DNA of 64,000 bases, from the NCBI GenBank assembly GCA_014859655.1, contig JACUTT010000008.1:1-64000 (forward strand), in the 5' to 3' direction. This DNA comes from Campylobacterales bacterium. GTDB lineage: Bacteria; Campylobacterota; Campylobacteria; Campylobacterales; Sulfurimonadaceae. The notes under the pieces were generated by a model. It searched no databases and was not told where the DNA came from. It saw only the letters and a list, made by a program, of their open reading frames with translations. The position numbers and the translations under genes were made by a program. This document shows, in pieces, positions 1-8,891 of this stretch (positions within the stretch are counted from its first letter, which is position 1; each line of letters starts with the position of its first letter).

Positions 1-80
1 TAAACCATTAAATTTCTTATAAGCCCTCAGCGCGTCAGAGGAAAGTGATCCTTTCGGTATAATTTACAAAAAGGATTTTT

Positions 81-575
81 ATGTCAAACTCGATATTTGT
101 GATGACGCTTGCGCTTCTTGGGCTGGGGCTTTATTTTTACATCAACAACAAATGGAAAAAGCGTGAGAGTGCCCTCAATGAATTTGCCTTTGAGATGCAG
201 CGCGAGTTTGCGAAAAAGACCCTGTCGGTGAGCAGCGGGACGGACTATTTTAAAACGGTCCAGGCCTTTTATGAGGCGCAGGGTTTTAGCGTCTCGAAGC
301 ACCCTGACTTCGTGAGCGATTTTATCGCCAAAAAAGCCAAAAACATCATCTTTATCCGCGTGCAGACTCCCGACAACACCCAGGGCATCAGCGCCAATTC
401 TTTTCAGACTTTCATCGGCCAGACCGTGCTCTATGCGATGGACAATCCGCTTTATGAGGCCTATGATCTGCAGTGGCATTATGTCTGTTCGAAGATGGTG
501 TGCGACCAGTCAGCGCGGATCTTTATCAAGAAGCATGAGGAGAAGTTGAAGTTTGAGTTGGTGGAGGCTGCGTAG
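81..575 (+). CDS. Membrane-anchored hypothetical protein (N-terminal TM helix; soluble domain possibly a degenerate restriction-endonuclease-like fold)
   Basis: ORF of 164 aa, hydrophobic N-terminus MSNSIFVMTLALLGLGLYFYI; upstream TATAAT at 58-63 and AAAAAGGA ribosome-binding-like sequence. Confidence 0.7.
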   Translation: MSNSIFVMTLALLGLGLYFYINNKWKKRESALNEFAFEMQREFAKKTLSVSSGTDYFKTVQAFYEAQGFSVSKHPDFVSDFIAKKAKNIIFIRVQTPDNTQGISANSFQTFIGQTVLYAMDNPLYEAYDLQWHYVCSKMVCDQSARIFIKKHEEKLKFELVEAA

Positions 576-591
576 GCGCTATATCAGGAAT

Positions 592-612
592 AGCGGCCAT
601 TTGCAGGCCGCT
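592..612. terminator. GC-rich hairpin between convergent genes
   Basis: AGCGGCC (592-598), 7-nt loop, GGCCGCT (606-612), between the ends of the ORFs at 81-575 (+) and 620-1042 (-); no clear U-tract. Confidence 0.4.
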
Positions 613-619
613 GTGAGGG

Positions 620-1042
620 TTATTTTCTGCACTCCGAAAGGGTGATGTCTTTGCCCTCGTCTTTGCCGCCCTCTTTGTTGTCCGCGCCCAGAGAGATCAG
701 CTCTATCGTACCCTCGTCGTTAAGATAGATAAAAGGATTTCCCCAGGAATCTTTCGGAAGGATGCCATCTGTAAAATAGGCACCTTCGGCATAGTTCTTG
801 TACTTCTTTTCATCTGGGTTTTTTGCCAAGGCTTCCAGCCCCTCTTCGGTCGTCGGATAGATCCCGTTATCGACTTTGAACATACGCAGGGAGTCATTTA
901 TACTTTGCATCTGGACACAGACCAGCTTCTTCTTCGCTTTTTCGCTTTGGCCCAATATATTTGGCATAATTAGTGAGGCTAAAAGCCCCAGGATCACAAT
1001 AACGATCATTAACTCCATTAAAGAGAATGCACTTCTTTTCAT
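620..1042 (-). CDS. Type II secretion major pseudopilin GspG-like protein
   Basis: MKRSAFSLMELMIVIVILGLLASLIMP type IV pilin-like N-terminus; downstream NGIYPTTEEGLEAL and SWGNPFIY, typical of GspG. Confidence 0.8.
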   Translation of the reverse strand: MKRSAFSLMELMIVIVILGLLASLIMPNILGQSEKAKKKLVCVQMQSINDSLRMFKVDNGIYPTTEEGLEALAKNPDEKKYKNYAEGAYFTDGILPKDSWGNPFIYLNDEGTIELISLGADNKEGGKDEGKDITLSECRK

Positions 1043-1214
1043 CTATTTCCTTCATTACAGGTCTCATTTTTGAGCCTGGATACTATTTATTTGAGAGATT
1101 ATACTGTAAAATAGTTTCTATAAAAACCTTCGGGCTGATTTGGGGGGCGATTTGATGTCGCAACAGCCAACTCTGCTCTGTTTTTGGGTATTATTTCTTC
1201 AAAAAAGGTACTCC

Positions 1215-1619
1215 ATGTTTTTTGACTATTTTCTCTCCTTCGGCCTCTTTTTCCTTAGTTCGATGGCCCTCTTTCTTCTCTTTCTTTTTCTCTATGCCAA
1301 GGTCACACCTTATGATGACTACGAGATGATCTTCGCACAAAACAACACGGCAGCCGCGCTTGGTTTTGGCGGAGCAGTTGTGGGTCTGTGTATTCCTCTT
1401 TACAGTGCACTTGTCCATTCGGTGTCGTATGGCGATTTTCTTATGTGGGGCGGCGTGGCCATCGGCATCCAGCTTCTTTTTGCCTTTTTGCTTACCCGCC
1501 TGAGCGGCAGGTTTTCTGTTGAAAAACACATCAACAGCGGCGATCTTTCCGTGGGTGTGTTGATGGCGTTTATGTCCATCTCCATCGGCCTTCTCAACGC
1601 CGGTTCGATGAGTTACTAA
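1215..1619 (+). CDS. DUF350 family membrane protein
   Basis: ORF 1140-1619 with more likely start at 1215 (MFFDYFLSFGLFF); four hydrophobic segments, NNTAAALGFGGAVVGLCIPL motif typical of DUF350/YjfL. Confidence 0.7.
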   Translation: MFFDYFLSFGLFFLSSMALFLLFLFLYAKVTPYDDYEMIFAQNNTAAALGFGGAVVGLCIPLYSALVHSVSYGDFLMWGGVAIGIQLLFAFLLTRLSGRFSVEKHINSGDLSVGVLMAFMSISIGLLNAGSMSY

Positions 1620-1628
1620 ACATAACAG

Positions 1629-2093
1629 ATGCAGATAGTTGCCGTCAACGAAGAGAACATGAGCGTCTATCTCAACCTCACTCAGTGCTATGAGGCGGAG
1701 TTCTCCGCTTTGACAGGCAAACGGGCGGACGCGAATGGGCTTTTCGCGCTCGATACCCGACTTTGCGAGGCCACAAAAGGCTTCCTTCTTATCATAGACG
1801 AGAGCCCGGTGGCACTCGCGGCCATTGCTTTCAAGGAAAACAGCTGCTACGAAGTCTGTGAGTTTTACGTCGTTCCCTCCTCTCGAAACAGCTCCACAGG
1901 AATGCATTTTGCCCATCTTCTGTGGAAGATGTTTCCCGGGGAATGGGAGACAAAGCAGATAGCCGGAGCCCATGGCGCAACCAAATTTTGGCGAAAGAGC
2001 ATCCGCGCCTTTGGCCAAGGCGCCTACGAAGAGGAGAGCTTCGAGGATAGCTACTGGGGAAACGTGACGCGTCAGCGCTTTAAGACAAAATAG
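1629..2093 (+). CDS. Putative GNAT-like acetyltransferase
   Basis: 154 aa; pattern LLIIDESPVALAAIAF...VCEFYVVPSSRNSSTGMHFAHLLW resembles a GNAT core. Confidence 0.55.
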   Translation: MQIVAVNEENMSVYLNLTQCYEAEFSALTGKRADANGLFALDTRLCEATKGFLLIIDESPVALAAIAFKENSCYEVCEFYVVPSSRNSSTGMHFAHLLWKMFPGEWETKQIAGAHGATKFWRKSIRAFGQGAYEEESFEDSYWGNVTRQRFKTK

Positions 2094-2132
2094 TTCTAAA
2101 AATCTGCTAGAATAGTACAAAAAGGCCGCTCT

Positions 2133-3491
2133 GTGCAATTTCGACATATCATGGTATGTTTTACTCTTGCTCTTAGTCTCACAGCCTGTGGAGGCGGGGG
2201 AAGCAGTGACTCTTTGGCAGAAGAGCCGGAAACTGATATAAACCTTCCCATCCCAACGGCGCGCACACAAAAACCCATGCTGGCCATTCTGCTCTCCTAT
2301 AACGACATCTCCATTACCAGTGGTGTTTCTCTATGGAGTGCCAAGCTCTTCGGAACAAGCCCCCACCAGCTCAACCACTACTACAATGAGGTCTCCCTGG
2401 GCGAGTTTGGACTTGTTCCTGCCGACGAAAACGAGAGTACACTAAACGACGGTGTCATCTCTATAAAACTGGGCACGAACCATCCCGACTCCGGCTCTAA
2501 ACCCACCATCCATCCCGACCTCAAACAGGCACTTGAAGCAGCAAATGCCTATGTCGACTACGCCCGCTATGACACCAACAAAGATGGAAAAATCTCTTCG
2601 GACGAACTGTCGTTGCTCTTCATCGTCGCCGGAAACGAAGATGCCTATTCGGGTGCCACCGATAGCGAAGGGGTCTGGGCGCACAGCTGGTGCACGCAGC
2701 CGGAAAACACCCCTGTTCTGGATGGGGTTTCTCTGATGGGGTGTGCCACCGGCGGCAGCTACGCCCTTTTTGGCGAACGCCACAACAAAGACGGTGATGA
2801 CCATGACGCTACGATCGGGATCATTGCCCACGAGCTGGGACATTCGATCTTATTGCTGCCGGATCTCTATGATACCGACGGCACTGATGATACCGATGCC
2901 ACTTCGGGCGGAATAGGCTACTTCGGGATGATGGGAACGGGAAACTGGGGACGGGAGAGCACTGACTTTGCGGGGAACACTCCGACGCATTTTTGTGCAT
3001 GGAGCAAGGTGACCTTAGGATGGGTGAATCCGGAGCTTATCACGGCGACAAATGCCCTCAGCGTCGAACTCTACGAAAGTGCCTCGCAAGCCTTCAATAT
3101 CTTTAAACTCCCCGTGAACGCAAATGAGTATTTTCTGATCGAAAACAGAAACAACAGCGGCTATGACCGCGGTCTCTACCCCATAACAGGCATTTTCAAC
3201 GGCGGACTCGCCATCTGGCACATTGATGAAAAGATCATTGCCGATAAGCTCGCTACAAATACGGTTAATACCGACGAGACCCACAAGGGTGTAGACCTCG
3301 AAGAGGCCGCCTCTGCTCAACTCGATGCCTCCTCGTCAAATATAGGGCACGAGAAAAATCTCTATTATCAAGGAAATATCGACTTGTTTGAAGCCTCGCA
3401 GAGCTACAGCGGTGCCTCGACAGGCATACGCGTCGAGGCTATTTCAAGACGGGGCGCAACAATGACTGCGACCCTTTCAAACCCAAACTAG
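2133..3491 (+). CDS. M6 family metalloprotease lipoprotein
   Basis: Lipobox-like LSLTACGGGG; zinc site HELGHSILLLPDLYDTD; EF-hand-like DTNKDGKISSDE; C-terminal IENRNNSGYDRGLY.GGLAIWHIDE typical of M6/immune inhibitor A-like proteases. Confidence 0.85.
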   Translation: MQFRHIMVCFTLALSLTACGGGGSSDSLAEEPETDINLPIPTARTQKPMLAILLSYNDISITSGVSLWSAKLFGTSPHQLNHYYNEVSLGEFGLVPADENESTLNDGVISIKLGTNHPDSGSKPTIHPDLKQALEAANAYVDYARYDTNKDGKISSDELSLLFIVAGNEDAYSGATDSEGVWAHSWCTQPENTPVLDGVSLMGCATGGSYALFGERHNKDGDDHDATIGIIAHELGHSILLLPDLYDTDGTDDTDATSGGIGYFGMMGTGNWGRESTDFAGNTPTHFCAWSKVTLGWVNPELITATNALSVELYESASQAFNIFKLPVNANEYFLIENRNNSGYDRGLYPITGIFNGGLAIWHIDEKIIADKLATNTVNTDETHKGVDLEEAASAQLDASSSNIGHEKNLYYQGNIDLFEASQSYSGASTGIRVEAISRRGATMTATLSNPN

Positions 3492-3499
3492 GAGAACCT

Positions 3500-3865
3500 A
3501 TGCTGCGATGTCTGCTTTTAGTCCTGTTCGCCACGCTCCACCTGGCGGCAGCACCCGCATTTCAAGAAGTGAGAGATTTCAAACAAGAGGACGGCAGCTC
3601 ATTTTCGGCGCGTCTGCAAGGCGATGAGTATCTCAACTGGATAGAGACCTCAGACGAAGAGATACTGCTCTTTAACAAGCAGAGCAAACAGTATGAGTAC
3701 GCCACCATCAAAGAGGGCAAGCTCCTTCCCTCGGGCCAAAAATTTGCACCCGCTTCCCAGAATAAAAAATCCGCTCCACTAGGCAAGAGCATCCAAAAAA
3801 AAGAGCTCCTTGAGCTGTGGAAGAAAAAACGCCGCGACGCACATGAAAACAGAAGACCCGAATAA
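3500..3865 (+). CDS. Secreted protein resembling a stand-alone M6 metalloprotease propeptide domain
   Basis: Signal peptide MLRCLLLVLFATLHLAAA; FKQEDGSSFSARLQGDEYLNWIETSDEEILLFNKQSKQYEYATIKEGKLLPSGQ matches the N-terminal pattern of M6 precursors; 8 nt downstream of the protease ORF. Confidence 0.65.
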   Translation: MLRCLLLVLFATLHLAAAPAFQEVRDFKQEDGSSFSARLQGDEYLNWIETSDEEILLFNKQSKQYEYATIKEGKLLPSGQKFAPASQNKKSAPLGKSIQKKELLELWKKKRRDAHENRRPE

Positions 3866-3887
3866 AAATATTTAAAGGCTCCACCCT

Positions 3888-6407
3888 ATGAAAAAAACCG
3901 CACTGATCATCATCTCCCTTCTCCTTCTGCTGCTTTTGCTTCTCTACACCCTGCTCTTTACGGCACCCGGCAACGCCCTGCTTCGCCCTGTGATCGAGTC
4001 AAAGATTAACAAAAACTCTCCGCTCAAGGTCAGCCTTGAGACCTTTGTCCTGCGCACGGACAGAGTGAAACTTCTGCTCACGCTCGACGAAGAGAACAGC
4101 TTTGCCGCAGAGGGAGTCTACTCTTTATTTTCGCAAAGCTTTGATCTTGATTACCGTCTGGGCTTCACCAGACTCTCACGCCTTAGTTCCATCTCCAAGC
4201 GCAGACTTTCGGGCGCACTTATGAGCGACGGAAAGGTCAGCGGGGATCTGGATCTGTTCAAAATCAAGGGAAAAAGTGATCTCGCGCGCAGTGATACGGA
4301 CTATGCCATCATCGTCAAAGAGATGAAACTTGACAAAGCCGCGATAAAACTCTCTGATCTGAACATCGCAGAACTTCTAGTCATGGCAGGTGAAAAACCC
4401 TATGCACAGGGAAATATCGACCTCCATCTTAAGCTCTTTGATCTCACCGAAAACGATATGCGCGGCTCGGTCTTGCTTAAGCTGAAAGAGGCGCGACTCA
4501 ATGCGAAGACGGTGCACAAAGAGTTCGGTGTCGCTCTTGCCAAAACAGGCATTCAAAGTCAGCTCAATGCGAGCTTTCAAGGCAACGATCTCACCTATAG
4601 TCTCAATCTGGACTCAGAACTTGCCACGCTCTTCTCTCAAGGAAAGATGCAGCTTCAAGAGAAGGCTGTCAATGCGAGCTACACCGTCGACATCAAAGAG
4701 CTCTCCCTTTTAAAGAGCATCACAAACACCCCGCTTCGCGGACCGCTTTTCACCCAGGGAGAGATCAGCGGAAACCAGAACCATCTCATCATCAAGGGCA
4801 AAAGCGATATCGCAAGCTCGCAGAGTTCTTATGATATTTCCCTCGATGAGATGAAACTCTCACAGGCAATCATCCATGTCAAAGACGGCCGGCTGAAGAA
4901 ACTCCTGCATATGGCTTCGCAGAGCGAGTTTGCCGATGCCAAGATCAATGCGAACATACAGTTCGATGATCTGAGTGCGCAAAACCTTAAGGGAGAAGCA
5001 GTCATCACGCTCAGCGAGGGGAAGTTTGATCAAAAGATCATGAAAAAAGAGTTTGACATCACCCTTCCGGCTACACATTTTGAACTTCAAACGAAAACCG
5101 GCCTGAGCCCTGAGAACATTCACTACACCCTCTTGCTCGAGTCCAATCTTGCCCGCATCGACTCAAGCGGAGACATCAAACCAAAAAACATGGGCACAGA
5201 AGCGCGCTATAACGTCAACATCAAAGAGCTTGCTCTCTTGAAGCCGCTGACAAAGGCTCCTTTGCGCGGCCCCATAGCCACTTCAGGCAAGATCAGCGGC
5301 GACCGGGAAGAGCTGAAGATCAGCGGGACATCAAACCTGGCAGCGTCTAAAACAAGCTACACCCTGACAATGAAGAATATGGCGCTTCACAGCGCCCAGG
5401 CTGCTATAGCAGGCGCGGAGCTTTCAAAACTCCTCTATCTTGTGGGAAAAAATGATTATGCCCAGGGGAAACTGTCTCTTGATGCTGACATCTCCTCTTT
5501 TACACCGCTCTCTGCCAAGACAAAGCTTTCTGTGGTGCAAGGGCAGGCGCAGACCAAGGCTATCCAAAAAGATTTCGATATCACGCTTCCCCATACAAAG
5601 TTCACCTTCAAAAGCGATGCGACTCTCAAGGACAATCTGCTCAGTGCAGAGAGTAAACTTGATTCAAACCTGGCGACACTGACGATGAAAAAGACAGATC
5701 TCAACCTGGACACCTCCGCCTTGGCAAGCGATTATCTCCTCTTCATTCCCTCACTTGAGCGCCTGGAGAGCATCTTGGGGCGCAAGCTTTATGGTCCGCT
5801 CACGCTCAATGGCGATGTTAAAAAAGATAAAAAACTTTTCATCAGTGCACACTCCGACCTTTTTAAGGGTCATTTTGACGCCAAGCTTATAGACGAGCAG
5901 CTAAATGCCGACTTCAAGGGGATTCATGCGATTGCGGTGCTAAAGATGCTGGGCTATCCGGAGGTCATGGATGCCCCAATCAACGGTAGCCTGAGCTACA
6001 ACACTGCCAGTAAAAAAGGGAGGTTTCAAAGCCGTTTTGAGCAGGCGACACTCGTGCCCTCACAATTTACCAAAATGATCCGCCAGTTCAGCAGCACCGA
6101 CCTGAGTAAAGAGCGCTTCAACGAAGGTATGCTCAATAGCGATATCAACAAAGAGATCATCTCCTCAGAGCTTCAGATGCAGAGTAAAAATGTCACTATG
6201 AAGAGTAAAAGGTTTATTCTCAACTCCGAAAAAGAGCTGATAGATGCCCGTTTTAGCTTAAAAGTGAAGCAATATCCGGGTGACATCATTGTCAAAGGCG
6301 ACATTAATACACCCAAAGTCACACTGGATGCGAAGTCGATGATCACACCGGAGATAGAAGAGAAGGTCGGAAAAGAGATAAACCGTTTCTTGAAAAAACT
6401 CTTTTAA
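3888..6407 (+). CDS. AsmA-like/DUF748-like envelope protein with ~176-aa tandem repeats
   Basis: 839 aa, N-terminal TM helix; repeated pattern L-x-GP-L-x4-G-x-I-x-G...I-x-G-x-S-x-LA-x-S-x-T-x-Y; C-terminal DIIVKGDINTPKVTLDAKSMI typical of AsmA-like proteins. Confidence 0.65.
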   Translation: MKKTALIIISLLLLLLLLLYTLLFTAPGNALLRPVIESKINKNSPLKVSLETFVLRTDRVKLLLTLDEENSFAAEGVYSLFSQSFDLDYRLGFTRLSRLSSISKRRLSGALMSDGKVSGDLDLFKIKGKSDLARSDTDYAIIVKEMKLDKAAIKLSDLNIAELLVMAGEKPYAQGNIDLHLKLFDLTENDMRGSVLLKLKEARLNAKTVHKEFGVALAKTGIQSQLNASFQGNDLTYSLNLDSELATLFSQGKMQLQEKAVNASYTVDIKELSLLKSITNTPLRGPLFTQGEISGNQNHLIIKGKSDIASSQSSYDISLDEMKLSQAIIHVKDGRLKKLLHMASQSEFADAKINANIQFDDLSAQNLKGEAVITLSEGKFDQKIMKKEFDITLPATHFELQTKTGLSPENIHYTLLLESNLARIDSSGDIKPKNMGTEARYNVNIKELALLKPLTKAPLRGPIATSGKISGDREELKISGTSNLAASKTSYTLTMKNMALHSAQAAIAGAELSKLLYLVGKNDYAQGKLSLDADISSFTPLSAKTKLSVVQGQAQTKAIQKDFDITLPHTKFTFKSDATLKDNLLSAESKLDSNLATLTMKKTDLNLDTSALASDYLLFIPSLERLESILGRKLYGPLTLNGDVKKDKKLFISAHSDLFKGHFDAKLIDEQLNADFKGIHAIAVLKMLGYPEVMDAPINGSLSYNTASKKGRFQSRFEQATLVPSQFTKMIRQFSSTDLSKERFNEGMLNSDINKEIISSELQMQSKNVTMKSKRFILNSEKELIDARFSLKVKQYPGDIIVKGDINTPKVTLDAKSMITPEIEEKVGKEINRFLKKLF

Positions 6408-6412
6408 ATAAA

Positions 6413-7786
6413 TCAGGGGTTGTTTCTAAAATAGACATCAACACCGTTGGCGATACCATCTGCCAGATGCTGTTGATAGCGATGGTCCACTAAACGCTTC
6501 GCTTCAACAGGGTGAGAGATAAAGCCGAGCTCGATCAAGACGGCCGGCATCTGCGCACCGACAAGCACCCAAAACGGCCCTGACTGAACCCCGTTTCCCT
6601 GCACGTCCTTATAGTTGCTTCTGACTGAGGCGAGCATATTTGTCTGCAGGTCAATGGCCAGCTTGTTGGATGCAAAGATCTTCTCTCTGTTCATCAGATG
6701 CAGGGCATCCTGCATTCCCTCTTGCTTCATGTTTCCGATATCCGCATTCTCTATTGCCGCAACATTCATCGACCTCTCGCTACGGTTTGTGGAGAGAAAA
6801 TAGGTTTCAATACCTTGCGCCTTGTTCCAGTTTTTCTTCGGGACCGAGTTGGCATGAATGGAAAGAAAAAGATCTGCATTTTTCTTATTGGCAAAGTGGG
6901 TGCGATCGCGCAATTTAACAAAACTATCCCCGTTACGCGTCATATGTACGGTATATCCGCGTTTTAGCAAGAGGTCGCGCAGCTTTTTGGAGAGCTGCAG
7001 AGTGACCACCTTTTCTCTGTAGTTTCTGTATCCGACAGCACCCGCATCTTTGCCGCCATGTCCGGGGTCGATGACGATGACCTTTTTTGAGAGGTTTTGT
7101 TTCAGCGGGATATAGCTCAGTTCACGGTTAACAGAGGACATCTTGATGGTCAGCTCACTGCCTTCTACCTTGTACTCCTGCTTGATCTCACTGTCATTTT
7201 CAAATACTATGCGCAGGGTGTTCTTGTCAAACTGTGCCAGACGGATGTTTTTCATCGAGGAGTGTTTCAGCTCCATGGCCTTTTCCGACAAGACTGCATG
7301 GATGTCATAGATCTTTTTATACTTATTTATCTTGGTATAGTTCAGAGCAAAGGTGTTAAGTTCGTTGTCACGCAGCGCACGCGAGAACTTCAAGACCAAA
7401 CGCTGATTGTCTTTCCATCGTATGGATTTCAAGCTGTTCTCTGCGGCAATTGAGGGCTGGATATCTTTAGGCTCAGGTTTTTTATGCAGGGGTGCATCTT
7501 GTCCTGAGGCCTGTTTCAGTGTCTTTTTCTGCTGACGGCTTTTGAGTTCTTTTTCATACTCGATTACGTCGATTCGGAGTTTTTTGCCTGTTTTTATCAG
7601 ACCGTTCAGACAGGTGTCGCAAAGTTCCTCATCATTGTCCATAATCGAACGCACATAGAGGTTCTTATAATCATTATAAGCACGAAAGAGGTGTGATTTA
7701 TTGCTGCTTGTGCTGTTTTTGTGTGCGCGGCTCAATATCTCTGCATTGTTTGCAAAAAGAAGCGCAGCGAAGAGAAAAATACCCAA
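6413..7786 (-). CDS. amiA: N-acetylmuramoyl-L-alanine amidase (AMIN-like N-terminus)
   Basis: VIVIDPGHGGKDAGAVG, LSIHANSVP, VLIELGFISH amidase_3 motifs. Confidence 0.9.
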   Translation of the reverse strand: MGIFLFAALLFANNAEILSRAHKNSTSSNKSHLFRAYNDYKNLYVRSIMDNDEELCDTCLNGLIKTGKKLRIDVIEYEKELKSRQQKKTLKQASGQDAPLHKKPEPKDIQPSIAAENSLKSIRWKDNQRLVLKFSRALRDNELNTFALNYTKINKYKKIYDIHAVLSEKAMELKHSSMKNIRLAQFDKNTLRIVFENDSEIKQEYKVEGSELTIKMSSVNRELSYIPLKQNLSKKVIVIDPGHGGKDAGAVGYRNYREKVVTLQLSKKLRDLLLKRGYTVHMTRNGDSFVKLRDRTHFANKKNADLFLSIHANSVPKKNWNKAQGIETYFLSTNRSERSMNVAAIENADIGNMKQEGMQDALHLMNREKIFASNKLAIDLQTNMLASVRSNYKDVQGNGVQSGPFWVLVGAQMPAVLIELGFISHPVEAKRLVDHRYQQHLADGIANGVDVYFRNNP

Positions 7787-7799
7787 GAAGAGACGCAGA

Positions 7800-8891
7800 C
7801 TATTCCCCTTCGGTAAGCTTTTTCATCAACTCTTTCACAGAGATGATCTCCGTGATGCGGTAGCCGTTGGTGCCGGAAAAGAAAAGACCGAGTTCAAGAT
7901 TGCCCTCATAAGCATCAGAGAGTCTGTCCGCGATACAAAACCCGACCTCTTTGGCCTCAACGCCTCTGTGGCAGGGAGCGACGCAGTTGGAGATGCATTT
8001 TATCGCCGGGCCTTCGCGTCTTTCGACTAGACCTGTAAGATTGGTACGCACGCCGCGTGCAGGGTAGCCGACAGGGGAGCCCATCAGTATAATGTCCTCT
8101 TCTTTGGCACCCAGCAGTACATCTTTGAAGTTGCTGTGCGCGTCACACTCATGCGTTCCGATAAATCGTGTGCCCATCTGCACACCGCTTGCACCAAGAG
8201 CAAGCATCTCATCGATGTCCGCTTTATCCCAGATGCCGCCTGCTGCTATAACAGGCATTCCGCCCCATAGAGCGGCCTCTTCTACGACCGGTTTAACAAG
8301 GTTTTCAAGCTGATTTTCATCCAGGGCGCACTGCTCATAGGTAAAGCCCTGGTGCCCGCCGCTTTTTGGCCCTTCAAGGATAACCGCGTCAGGAAGACGG
8401 CCATAGCGCTTCTCCCATCGCTTACAGATAATCTTCAGGGCCTTTGCGGACGAGACGATCGGAACCAGGGCAACATCGGGATAGTCCGCCGTAAACTCGG
8501 GCATATTTGTCGGAAGACCCGCACCCGTAATAATGATATTTGCGCCTGCCTCACAGGCATCAGTCACGACACGTCCGTAGTCATTAATCGCATACAAAAC
8601 ATTGCAAGCAAGCGGTTTATCCCCGCAGACATTGCGTGCGTTTTCAAAGATCTTGAACAATGCATCTTTGGAGTAGAAGTTATGCACCTCCAAAGGACGT
8701 TCCGCGACAAGACGCTGCACATAAGCCTTGTCCTCATAGTATCCCGTTCCCACAGAAGAGATAACGCCCAGACCACCCTCTTTACTGACATTTCCGGCTA
8801 ATTTATCCCAAGAGATACCCACGCCCATTCCACCTTGGACGATAGGAATATCAATGATATGCTTTCCAATTTTTAGCGATTTGAATGCCAT
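7800..8891 (-). CDS. NAD(P)H-dependent flavin oxidoreductase (nitronate monooxygenase/FabK-like)
   Basis: PIVQGGMGVGISWDKLAGNVSKEGGLGVIS, GPKSGGHQG, VIAAGGIWD, GASGVQMGTRFIGT motifs. Confidence 0.88.
   Translation of the reverse strand: MAFKSLKIGKHIIDIPIVQGGMGVGISWDKLAGNVSKEGGLGVISSVGTGYYEDKAYVQRLVAERPLEVHNFYSKDALFKIFENARNVCGDKPLACNVLYAINDYGRVVTDACEAGANIIITGAGLPTNMPEFTADYPDVALVPIVSSAKALKIICKRWEKRYGRLPDAVILEGPKSGGHQGFTYEQCALDENQLENLVKPVVEEAALWGGMPVIAAGGIWDKADIDEMLALGASGVQMGTRFIGTHECDAHSNFKDVLLGAKEEDIILMGSPVGYPARGVRTNLTGLVERREGPAIKCISNCVAPCHRGVEAKEVGFCIADRLSDAYEGNLELGLFFSGTNGYRITEIISVKELMKKLTEGE

Noticed and set aside
1191-2270. 359-aa minus-strand ORF
   Set aside because: Antisense to the DUF350 gene, the GNAT-like gene and the M6 protease start; composition (Cys/His/Lys/Arg-rich) is typical of a shadow frame and no family motif is visible
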